From contig CAZJYI010000048.1 of assembly GCA_964550025.1 (NCBI GenBank), positions 1 to 64,000 of the forward strand: a stretch of DNA of 64,000 nt. Reading direction: 5' to 3'. Positions 17,137 to 26,500 of this stretch are shown piece by piece. The position numbers were made by a program, and so were the translations under genes. Origin of the DNA: CAZJYI01 sp964550025. GTDB lineage: Bacteria > Verrucomicrobiota > Kiritimatiellia > UBA8416 > CAYOBW01. The notes beneath the pieces were generated by a model that saw only the letters and a program-made list of their open reading frames with translations, was not told the origin of the DNA and did not search any database. Every line of letters begins with the position of its first letter. Position 1 is the first letter of the stretch.

Positions 17137-20100
17137 TTGCCTCCTTCGTCCGTAGCCTCGCGAACCACCCGAAAGCCAACATCGAAAACGGGCTGAAACT
17201 TGTAGTAACCCCAGCGCCACGCGGCATACGCCTTCTTCGGCCGGTCGCGCCACGATCCGCCGCGCACCGCCTTGCGTTCGTGCCCCGCCCCGCACGGGCC
17301 GTAGTCGGAACGCGTCCATTCCGACACGTTGCCGTGCATATCATGCAGGCCAAACGCGTTCGGCTCGTAGGCCCCCACCGGGGCGGCTACGCATTGCCTG
17401 TCGTCACAACGCCGGTCGCGCGGAAGGAAATCCTCAAACTTCTTCCCATAGCGCGTGTAGCTCAGGCCGATGATTGATCTGTCGGCAAAGTTCGCGTGAC
17501 GGGAGAAGTCGGCGTCCACCTGCCCATAGGAGAATGGCGTGTCGGTTCCGGCACGGCAGGCCCACTCCCATTGCTCCTCGGTCGGCAGGGTGTAGACGTC
17601 GCCCGTCTTTCGCGACAGCCAGCGGCAAAAGGCCATGGCCTGGTCCCACGTGACGCGCGCCACCGGTTGACGCGGCTGATTCGCCGGTCGCCCTTCGCGA
17701 GTCTGGCTCATCCCGGGCATGTCGATGAAGCGCGTGTCGTGCGACGGATCGAACAATGCGTACATTTCGTTGCTCGTCTCCACTGTCGCCATGTAGAACG
17801 GCGCGTCAATGCGCGCGACACGGCGCGGTCCCTCGTCAACATAGCCGGCGTCCGTTCCCATGACAAACGAACCGGCGGGAATGCGGACCAGCTCCAGCTT
17901 AATGGCATCGCTCAAGGCAACCGTGATCCGATCTTCGGAAGGGGTCGCCTCGAACGGCCAGCCGTCGATCGGTGCAGGTGACGGCACGTCGCCAGCGACG
18001 GCGGGACGCGGCGCAGGGGGCGTGGCTGGCACCCCGGTGCGGGCCTGACTATCGCGCGCCAGGAACTCCCTGTTCAGTGGCGACGTAGGATCCCCCAGCG
18101 GTTCTTCGGGGTCATCCGTGACGGACGCGTAGAGCCGTCGCATCGCCAGTCGTTTCGCGTGCTGCTCGGCATAGAACTCCCGTCCGAGCCGGTCCGACCA
18201 CGTGCCGAAGCACGGTGCGTTCATGTCTATCCACGTCACGATCCGGTCCCACTCCTCGGCCGTGAGCTTCACTCCGTGATGTCCCTTCTCGAGCATCTGC
18301 ACCAGCTCGCTCGTCGAGGCGTGATACTCCAACGGCCTCAGCATGTGGTAGTCGCCCTCGGGACCGGGCCGGCGAATGTAGGGATGGAGAGCCAGGTAGG
18401 ACTTGTAGAACTCGTGGTCGCCGTGCGCCGTGTCCGCAAAGTTCGGACGATCCGTCTTCTTGCCGTCGTGACACTTCACGCACCGGGCGTTCAGCACGGG
18501 CTGCACCTCACGCACGAAATCGAATCCACGCCGCAGACCGTACCAGGGCTCGATATCGGCGGGTGCCCGACTGGATGCGAGGGGCATGTGTGACTGGACG
18601 GTCCGGTCCTGGTTCTCATGGCAACCGATGCAGGAGACGCTCTCCCCCGGCATGGCCGTCACCCAGCTTCGCATGATCTGGCACGCCCGTCCCTGCCGGT
18701 CAACCGGCTGCAGAATCAGCGGGGTGTTCGCCGGCACTCGGAAGACAGCCGACCCGTCCTTTTCGACGGGCACCGTGCCGATAATGCGCTTCGGTTCCCA
18801 TCCCCCTTCCAGGGCCGCGTTCTTGTAGCCGCCCATGCGGGCGCCCGAATAGTTGTAGTGCGGCTCCAGCAAGCGCAGACGCGTGATGGTGCCACGCGGC
18901 ACCCCTTTCAGCCCCGGCCCCGTGTAGACATCCTGAACGTACACGATGGCGTCCCGGCGAGACAGGTCTACACGGTCGGCCACAACCGGCGGCTTCGCCT
19001 GCGAACGGAAAGGCAACGGTTCGAAGAACACGTGTTCGTCCGACTCCTTGAGCAGCAGCATGTTGTCGAATACGTCGACCCAGTAGAGCCCCCAGTTCGC
19101 ACCTGGCGTCGGCTGCGCCGCCACGAGGAAGTTCTTCTCGTCGACAGGGTACGGGTGCAGGAACTTCGGCCAGGAGTTGTTCACCAGGTGATCGGCAATG
19201 ACGCGTTCCACCTTCCGGCCGTAGCCGGGAATGCGCTGCACAACTCCGTCGGTTTCCTGGCGCCCCAGCGCGGGATCGAAGATGATCAGCTCCCCCATCC
19301 GCGGCACGCCATGATGCCCGGACACGATTCCGACGACCTTGGTCGGGTGTCCGGGTATCGGACGTGCGAAGAAGATCGCGTTCGGCCAGTAGGAATTGCT
19401 TCCGTAGTAGGACATCTGCCCGGTCCCATCCGGATTCATGTGAAACAGCAGCCGGGGGAAGTAGTGAGGCGTGTCCATGTATTCCCAGCGTGTGTACAGG
19501 ACCCGGCCGTTGTTCAGGACCGCCGGGTTCCAGTTGTGGTCCTGGTCGAAACAGAGCTGACGAACCGTTTGCCGGTCCTTGGACAGAAGAAACAGGTTCG
19601 CGATCTCGCCCCGGCCCGCCAGGCACGGCACGCCCTGCCGTACGGCCGTCGAACAGAAGACAACCCGGTCGTCCGGCAGGTAGCAGGCATCGTAGTTCTT
19701 CACGCCGTCGCCCATTTTCGGCGTGAGTTGTCGCGGCGGCTTGACGGTCTTACACGTCTCGGGGTCGAGCACGATCTCGAAGATCTGCCATGTTCCCGTC
19801 TCGCGGCTCACGGCCGAATACAGCACCCGGCGCCCATCCCAGTTCAGGTCGACGTCGGCGATCGTCTGCCGGCCATCGGGCTTGAACGCGGTGACCGCTT
19901 CCGACGCCGGGTCGCGCAGATCCAGAAGGACGAGCTCGTCGTCGAGGCGGTCTGAAATCGACCCGCTGCCCAACCAGTTCGCCGGCAGGCCCAGGTTCCC
20001 CCTGCGACGCTTGATCAAAAGGACCCGGTCGAAATCGGCGGCGGAATTGGACAGCAGGACGTCGCGTTGCAGCGCCGTCCACCGGTCGACAAATGAGGCG

Positions 20101-21293
20101 AACTCCCCGAACGTCTCGTCGGTCATCCGCTTGGCCGACCGGACGGTCTGCGGGCTGAAGTCGGATACCTTCCGTATGCCAAGGCTGCCTTCGAGGAGCG
20201 TTCCCCACTGCTGCTCGAGCTCGTCGACGCGTTCCGGAAAACCGGATGCGTTGCCGCGCCCCTCTCCCCCTCGTGTCCGCCCCCTGTCGGCAATCGCGCG
20301 GCGAAGCGCCTCAAAATTGACCCGGTCTTCCAGCCTGCTAAGCAGTCGCAGGCAGTAGCAGGCGGAACGCACGGCCCACAGGTCGTCGGCGTCTTGCACC
20401 TCGCGGGCCACGGTGGCAAAGGCGTCCCTGTACTCCCGGTTCTTGAACACCTTCGCATAGCGTACCGCAAGCTCGCGCGAGACCGTTTTCGCGTCGCCCG
20501 GCGGCAGGGGGGCGAGCCAGACCTTCGCGCCAAGATCCACGCCCTGTTGAAACACGTCGCGCGGAGAGCTGAAGTCGCGGGCCACTCTCTCCCGGAGCTG
20601 TTCCACCGTACGATGCCAGATGGACGACAGGTTGTTGAATTGGACGTAGAAACGCGTCATCTCCATCCGTCCGGCGTTGTCGAACCGCATCATGAGCTCG
20701 TTGCGGCCTTTGCGGATATTGAGGGTCAGGCGGGTTGGCTTCCACAGGTCCGTCTCGCCCGGCACGAGTTGGTACAGTTTCTCCCCGTTGTGCCATAGCG
20801 TCAACGGGACCTCGCTGCTCAGAACCATGTCTACGGAGCCGGCGAAATCCGCGTTGAACTGGCGGCACTGAAAAACACTCGCACGCGCCGGCAGTTTCAG
20901 GTCGTAGGGCTGCCCCGCCTTCACCGGCCCCTTCAGTCCCCAGATGCGCGCTCCGTCCGGCTTCTTGGCTCTCAGGTCAACGCGGGTGAGCGGGATGCCG
21001 AAATCGACGTCCGGCGGCTCCTTGCCGGCGGGCCATTCATACGGGCCGCTGCGAAACCACTTGTCGTCCAATTTGCAGCGCCCCAAGGCAAGCGAAGGAT
21101 GGTCCTTCCGCAGTTCTCCGATCGACGCCCGAAGCGTATCCTGCCAGGTGGCACGCTTCTGGTAAGCAGAGTCGATGTCGACCGGCTTGAAGGCAAACTC
21201 AATCCGCCGCGCCGGGTCCGCCGCCGGCAGAGACGCGCCGAACAGCGCCAGGCACAGCCCCGTCACCAACCTGCACCAATTCCCTCTCATCAT
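17133..21293 (-). CDS. HzsA-related propeller with two CXXCH motifs fused to FGE-like (SUMF1) domain
   Basis: 1386 residues from ATG 21291-21293, followed by a signal peptide (LVTGLCLALFGASLPAA); a longer frame to 21380 lacks leader character. Residues about 130-250 look like a jelly roll. About 480-880 carry propeller-like blades (DVNWDGRRVLYSAV-type text) that recall HzsA-related proteins of planctomycetes. CIGCH (888-892) and CVKCH (938-942) are two haem c sites. From about 1130 a SUMF1/FGE-like domain begins (VRIPAGSFVMGTDAG, LPTEEQWEWACRAG, GNVSEWTRSDYG, VRGGSWRDRP). This domain lacks the Cys pair of true formylglycine-generating enzymes. First gene of the four-gene coupled operon. Function unknown. 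Confidence 0.85.
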   Translation of the reverse strand: MMRGNWCRLVTGLCLALFGASLPAADPARRIEFAFKPVDIDSAYQKRATWQDTLRASIGELRKDHPSLALGRCKLDDKWFRSGPYEWPAGKEPPDVDFGIPLTRVDLRAKKPDGARIWGLKGPVKAGQPYDLKLPARASVFQCRQFNADFAGSVDMVLSSEVPLTLWHNGEKLYQLVPGETDLWKPTRLTLNIRKGRNELMMRFDNAGRMEMTRFYVQFNNLSSIWHRTVEQLRERVARDFSSPRDVFQQGVDLGAKVWLAPLPPGDAKTVSRELAVRYAKVFKNREYRDAFATVAREVQDADDLWAVRSACYCLRLLSRLEDRVNFEALRRAIADRGRTRGGEGRGNASGFPERVDELEQQWGTLLEGSLGIRKVSDFSPQTVRSAKRMTDETFGEFASFVDRWTALQRDVLLSNSAADFDRVLLIKRRRGNLGLPANWLGSGSISDRLDDELVLLDLRDPASEAVTAFKPDGRQTIADVDLNWDGRRVLYSAVSRETGTWQIFEIVLDPETCKTVKPPRQLTPKMGDGVKNYDACYLPDDRVVFCSTAVRQGVPCLAGRGEIANLFLLSKDRQTVRQLCFDQDHNWNPAVLNNGRVLYTRWEYMDTPHYFPRLLFHMNPDGTGQMSYYGSNSYWPNAIFFARPIPGHPTKVVGIVSGHHGVPRMGELIIFDPALGRQETDGVVQRIPGYGRKVERVIADHLVNNSWPKFLHPYPVDEKNFLVAAQPTPGANWGLYWVDVFDNMLLLKESDEHVFFEPLPFRSQAKPPVVADRVDLSRRDAIVYVQDVYTGPGLKGVPRGTITRLRLLEPHYNYSGARMGGYKNAALEGGWEPKRIIGTVPVEKDGSAVFRVPANTPLILQPVDRQGRACQIMRSWVTAMPGESVSCIGCHENQDRTVQSHMPLASSRAPADIEPWYGLRRGFDFVREVQPVLNARCVKCHDGKKTDRPNFADTAHGDHEFYKSYLALHPYIRRPGPEGDYHMLRPLEYHASTSELVQMLEKGHHGVKLTAEEWDRIVTWIDMNAPCFGTWSDRLGREFYAEQHAKRLAMRRLYASVTDDPEEPLGDPTSPLNREFLARDSQARTGVPATPPAPRPAVAGDVPSPAPIDGWPFEATPSEDRITVALSDAIKLELVRIPAGSFVMGTDAGYVDEGPRRVARIDAPFYMATVETSNEMYALFDPSHDTRFIDMPGMSQTREGRPANQPRQPVARVTWDQAMAFCRWLSRKTGDVYTLPTEEQWEWACRAGTDTPFSYGQVDADFSRHANFADRSIIGLSYTRYGKKFEDFLPRDRRCDDRQCVAAPVGAYEPNAFGLHDMHGNVSEWTRSDYGPCGAGHERKAVRGGSWRDRPKKAYAAWRWGYYKFQPVFDVGFRVVREATDEGGK

Positions 21294-21389
21294 AATGATA
21301 CGCCCCGTCCTCGGCGAGACGGCGTGCTCTCGACATGCAAGCGCCATTTTGGGCCAAGCTGGAAAGATCCAGCAGCCCACCGAAAACCG

Positions 21390-21536
21390 GCCACAAAAGG
21401 CACAAGACGCACAGAAGCGTGGTGGAAACAGGCTATGTTCTCAACGTCAATACCCCTCACCGGACAGTGAGCCGCATCGAGATGGAACAACGCGGAGAAG
21501 TCCTTTCCCTTCTGTGCATTCTGTGACTTCTGTGGC
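21390..21536. repeat. Imperfect 28-nt inverted repeat of CACA(G/A)AAG type
   Basis: The left arm 21390-21417 (begins GCCACAAAAGGCACAAG) and right arm 21509-21536 (ends TTCTGTGGC) are inverted copies differing at a handful of positions, with 91 bp between. They lie in the 265-bp gap between the HzsA-like start and the matrixin stop. Each arm is itself built of repeated CACA-A-AG units with about 9-nt period. No protein is encoded. It may be a dispersed repeat or the base of an RNA stem. Confidence 0.65.
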
Positions 21537-21558
21537 CATTCCTGTTGAATCGTTGCGG

Positions 21559-23313
21559 CTACGGCACGAGCTCGACTCTGAAGAAGCGGGTGCCGGCGAT
21601 GTCGGGCAGGGTCACCGAGGTGCTCGTCCCGGGCGCCCGCAGCGGGTTGCCGAGCGGAGCCAGGCTCGTCGTGAGATCGGTCCCGCTCAACACCTGGTAG
21701 AGCTCGTAGCCTCTGGATGGAAACGTGAGTTGCCGTCCGTCGAAGGTGGCAATCTTGAGCACGTCGCTCGGATCGCGCGGGCCCGAGTCGAGCCGCCATT
21801 CCCAGTAGTTGGCTATGCCGTCGCCGTCGTCATCGTCCGTTCCCCCTCCGGACACGCTGTTGGCCGACGCCCAGTCGTCCGGCAGGCCGTCGCGGTTGTG
21901 GTCGGGGTTGAGTGAGATCACGCGCACCTCTTCCGGGGCTGAGCGGTTCACGCCATCGGACACTCGTACGTAGCAGCTACCGTAGTTGCTGCCACCGGCG
22001 GGGTCCTTGCGGGATCCGGTCCAGACGTCCGAGGGTTCGAATTTCAAGGTCGTCCCGTTGACCGAGAAGGTCCCGGATGCCGACGAGGCGGCGTGCAGCG
22101 TTACCGAGTACGGTCCCCCTCCCGCTCGGTCGAACGGGCGAATGTCGATCTCGTTGATGCGGGGGACGGACCATTGGGGAGGACTGGCCGTCACGATGTC
22201 CATCACGCGTTCGTACGTGTAGGGGGGCGTGTCGCTGGCAGGGTGCGTCCTGCGGATGTTCGTGATATCCAATGCTGTCGGGGCCGCCCCCCTGCCGTCC
22301 TCGTGGGCCAGGAAGTACATAACGGCCTCGCGCAGGGTTGCGTTCGGCTCCGACGGGTCCTCGCTGGTGTGCGCCAGGGCCAGCACGTGGCCAATCTCGT
22401 GGCACAGGACCTCCTCCAGCGTCTTCAGGTTTCTGAGCGCGGCCTTGGTGTGCTCCAAAACGACATAGCCATTGACGCTGATGTCGAACTCGTACGCCCC
22501 GACGCCGCCGCCCAGCCCCCCGCTCGGGAAGAGAGATGTCCCGGAAAAACGAGCCCCGCCGTGCCCCAGCGTCGTCGCGCCTGAAACGTCGTCGTAAAGG
22601 TCGTGGAGCTGGATCCGTATCTTGCCGTCCCCGTTGGTGAAGTCGGAGGCGGCTTTGCCGAACGACTGGACGCCTTCGAACACAAAGATGGCGGAGGAGG
22701 CAGTCTGCCAGGCCGCGAAGGCGTTGGACACCACGTTGAGCGCCTGCGCCTGCGTCACCCCCGTCGGAAGCGCATCCGCGTCCACGAGGTAGCCGATCGG
22801 CTCACCGCGACCGGGAGCTATAAAACGGAAGGAGTCGCCCGTCGATCCCGGGAGCAGTCCGGGTACGGTGAGAGCCGTGGCAACGGGCGTGGGGGAGCGT
22901 TTGCTTTCGCTCGCCTCAGCGGGGGCAATCCGAACAACGCCGTGCGCACCGTCGAGCACGCACCAGGCCCCGTCGGCGCGGCGTTCCAGGTACACCAGGC
23001 ACGTCTCCCCGGCCGTGAAGCGCGGCATTCCGCAGCGCCACTCGCCGGCCCCGTCGGCGACACCCCCGCGGTGCAGCATCCGCACCACTTCCGGCAACGG
23101 CCCCTTTGCCGCCTCGTCCACCCGCAGCAGCGTCTCCGTGAACACGTGCCCGGTTTCAGCCTCGAGGAAACAGCGTGTCGACAGCACCGTTCCCCGGCAC
23201 ACCCCCACGGCCAACGCTTCGCGCTGTTCGTCGTTCACACTCAGGCTCACACCGCGGCACAGGGGCGCAGCCCCCACCAGCAATACCAGCAATCCCGCCA
23301 ACGTCTTCTTCAT
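21559..23313 (-). CDS. Secreted matrixin-type (M10) metalloprotease
   Basis: 584 residues, ATG at 23311-23313 with GGAG 4 nt upstream; an earlier in-frame ATG at 23328 is less well placed. Signal peptide LAGLLVLLVGAAPLCRG. Residues about 25-170 form a cystatin- or inhibitor-like N-region with several Cys. CHEIGHVLALAHTSE (about 303-317) is the zinc HExGHxxxxxH site of metzincins, with AVMYFL as probable Met-turn. The C-terminus has DHNRDGLPDDW and DDDDGDGIANYWEW calcium-type motifs and a beta module ending RFFRVELVP, like the tails of two other secreted proteins here. The protease probably acts at the cell surface. Confidence 0.88.
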   Translation of the reverse strand: MKKTLAGLLVLLVGAAPLCRGVSLSVNDEQREALAVGVCRGTVLSTRCFLEAETGHVFTETLLRVDEAAKGPLPEVVRMLHRGGVADGAGEWRCGMPRFTAGETCLVYLERRADGAWCVLDGAHGVVRIAPAEASESKRSPTPVATALTVPGLLPGSTGDSFRFIAPGRGEPIGYLVDADALPTGVTQAQALNVVSNAFAAWQTASSAIFVFEGVQSFGKAASDFTNGDGKIRIQLHDLYDDVSGATTLGHGGARFSGTSLFPSGGLGGGVGAYEFDISVNGYVVLEHTKAALRNLKTLEEVLCHEIGHVLALAHTSEDPSEPNATLREAVMYFLAHEDGRGAAPTALDITNIRRTHPASDTPPYTYERVMDIVTASPPQWSVPRINEIDIRPFDRAGGGPYSVTLHAASSASGTFSVNGTTLKFEPSDVWTGSRKDPAGGSNYGSCYVRVSDGVNRSAPEEVRVISLNPDHNRDGLPDDWASANSVSGGGTDDDDGDGIANYWEWRLDSGPRDPSDVLKIATFDGRQLTFPSRGYELYQVLSGTDLTTSLAPLGNPLRAPGTSTSVTLPDIAGTRFFRVELVP

Positions 23314-23530
23314 GGCTCCATTCCCCATCTCGGCGACCACAACCAACTCGCCTGACCCAAGCACAACTACTATCCGATAGAGTATCTTACACGACTCATC
23401 TCCCAGTGGCTACCCCATATGCGCCCGGGATGTAAGATCTGGCGTATCCCCGCCTTTGCGCGCGTCCGTGATCGTGACACGGGGACCACCTTACGGTGGA
23501 ACTACAAACGGGGGAGCATCCGTTCGCGGC

Positions 23531-26500
23531 CTATGGTTGCGGCTTGACCCTGATTCGGAAGTACTCCTGCTGCTGCATACCGGCGTTGGTGTAACTGTCG
23601 AACGTTCCGTGTGCAGGTTGCCAGGGGAGATTCGTGATCCACGGCAGCAAGAGATTGGTGGTGCTGTGTACGCTGTACAGTCGCCCCGACACCGTGTTCC
23701 ACCGAATGACGAACGGTTCCGCATTCCCGGGCGTGGAAACCATGCTGATGCCGAAATACTCCTCATCATCAACCGGACTGGTGCCCGCCTTGTGTTCTTC
23801 CCACGCGGCCATGCCGTCGTTGTCGGTATCGCTCAAGGCCAGGGCGTCGAAGTCGTTCGTGTGGCCATAGTGCGCCGCCAACCACCACTTTGGGGTTCCG
23901 TTCGCAGCAAGCTCCTCCGTGAAAACGGCCGTCAAGAGACGCCCGCGGTCCATCGAAAGCGCGAGCTCTGCCTGGTTTGTGTCCCCGGAACCCGTATCAC
24001 CGACCCAGTGTGAAAACGCGAAGTACTGTTCGCCCGTGGCGCTCACAGTGACGTTCGTTCCGGAGGCGCACCATGCGTTTCCGTTGCTGACCGTGCCGCG
24101 CCCCACGGTCGCCACGCCCAACCAGTAGTTCGTTCCCCAAACCCAGGTGATCTCGGATGCATTGCTCACGACCAGGGTTCCGGTGTTGGTGCTGCTCCCG
24201 GAGACAGGAACGTCCCCGGCTCCCGTCCACCCGACGCACACGTACTGGGTATGCCCAAGCACGATCGGCGATCCTCCGAGTGTGCATGCAACGCGTGCCC
24301 CCACACCCACGACGTTCGTGCCCACCGGCGGCACGGGGCTGCCGTGGTCCGTGGAGACGGCCAGCGATACGCCATCCTGTCCCAGAATCGTGTGATGGTA
24401 GACCGATGCGAATCCGAGGGACGAACCCACCGGCTCACTCAGAGTGACGCTGAGCACTTCGTCCGTCTCGGCTTCCCAGTCATCCAGGATCTCGATCGAA
24501 ATCACCTGCGAGGTGCTGCCCGGGGCGAATACGACCCTGCCGGTCACCGATCCGGCCGCGTTCGTGTAGTCGCTGCCCGCAACGGCCAGGTCGCTGCTGA
24601 TGGTGTAATCGACCGAAGCGTAGTCGAACCAGGGGGAGCTCAGACCGACGTCCATGTGCACGGTGGCTCCCTCGCCGCCCGCACCGTCGAGCCATGGCCG
24701 AACGTATCGGTAGTAGGTGTTTGCCTCACCGATGATGTGCAGCTCCTTTCCGTCGTCGCTGAGAGCGACACCCTCCGGTTGCTCCTGAACGAGAGGCAGC
24801 GAGGCGAGCACATTGCCCTCCAGATCACATTCAAACACACGCTTCGCCTCATGACTGAGAATGAGCAGATGGTCGGTTCTCGCGTCATAGAAGAGGTCGG
24901 ACAAATCGGTCGCCAGACCGTCAAACACCTCCTCGGCGTCAAACAGTTCTTCAGCCGAGACGTCTCCCGGGGTGCCGCTAACCACGTACACTCCCATCGG
25001 GCCCTTCTCTTTCACCAGGTAGAAGCAGGCCCGCGTCGGGTCATAGGCAACGCCCTCCATGCCACCGCCCCGCGTGTTGAGCCCCGTCGAGTAGGTCTGC
25101 CCCGACGACTTGCTGATTGACGTCGTATTCGAGGCGATCGTCACGACCGTGATGTCGGCGAGGTCTTCCTCGACGATGGCATACTTGCCGTTTGCCGCAT
25201 CGAACCGGCAGATGCTCTCCGTATCGTTCCAGTCGGGAAGCCCAATCTGCCGTTTGAAGGTGCCGGCGTAGTCATACACCTGGATGACCGGGGTCGGCGC
25301 GCCGCGGTTGAGAATCGCCAGGACTTCGCCGGTTCCCGGCACGAGCGCACACCCCGAGTGATCGTTCTGCAGACCGCCTGAGAGATCGGGGTAGGCTGCC
25401 GACAAGGTGAAATCGCTGACGTCGGGCACTGGACGAAAGCCGACCGAGGGATACTTGGCGACCCCTTCAAGGAGGAGATCAAACCGACCGTCGACGTCGT
25501 TCGAAGACACCTGGTGGACTTCCACCGCGATCACGTTCGTGCCCACGACAAGAAGGGAAGGACTGAAATCAAATGTCACCAGTTCGCCTTCCTGCCCTCC
25601 CGCCACGGCGTTGGTCGCGGGCGCAAGGTAGTCGACCACTCCGGTCGGCATGTTGTCGCGTCCGATCTCGGTGCCGTTGACGTAGACGATCGCACCGTCG
25701 TCACGATCGAGTTTCACTCGCGCCGCGGAGAGGCTGGCGACGTCTCCTGTTCCGAGCAGGACGGCGTGCCGGTAGTAGTAGGCTGTGAAACCGGCGGCGT
25801 TTGTTGTGGCCTCATCCCCTTCCCCGTAGCCAAGCGGCGCCGGCCCCGCCGGCCAGGAACTATCGTCAACAACCGCCTGCATCCAGTTCGTACCGGGATC
25901 CGTGCCGTCGTCGTGATAGCGCCAGGCCGCCCCCGACGCCACCAGGGGAACGCTCACCTTGTCGGACGTCGAGAACCTGCGCGCCGACGCCGCCCACGCT
26001 TCGCCCGCCGCGTTGGTTGCGCGGAAGGTGTAGAAGTAAACCGTACCGGGTTCCAGGCCGGCAACCGGACTGCTGATGTGGGCGGAAGCGATGTTGCTGT
26101 AGGCCCCCACGAGCTCCGAGCGATCCCACGCGCCGGCGTCGGTGCCGCGGTCCTCAGTGCCCCAGAAGACCGAGACGTTGTAGATGGAACCGGAAGCGGA
26201 CAGGTTCGCATTCAGAACGGCGCGGGACCGCATGACATCCGTGGCGCCGGAGTTGACGATCGGCTCTGCCACGGCAGGTTGTGTGACGAAAGGCATCGTC
26301 GACGGCGACCAGCCCTCCCCGTAGCCGTTGGTCGCGCAGCAACGGTAGTAGTACTGAACACCGTAGAGCAGCCCGTCCAGCTCGGCTGTGAACGAGGTGC
26401 CGTTCTCGCGAATCGTACCGACGGGGATGCTCTCCTCCCAGGCGCTCTTCTCCTCTCCGCCATCCGACCGTCCCCAGTGGATCGTGACGTCAGCCTCGTT

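Noticed and set aside
18618..19955. 445-codon plus-strand frame opposite the HzsA-like gene
   Set aside because: Antisense shadow with Arg/His/Val-rich text and no motif.
23486..23499. CCACC-TTAC-GGTGG hairpin after the giant gene as terminator
   Set aside because: Stem of only 5 bp and no T-run.
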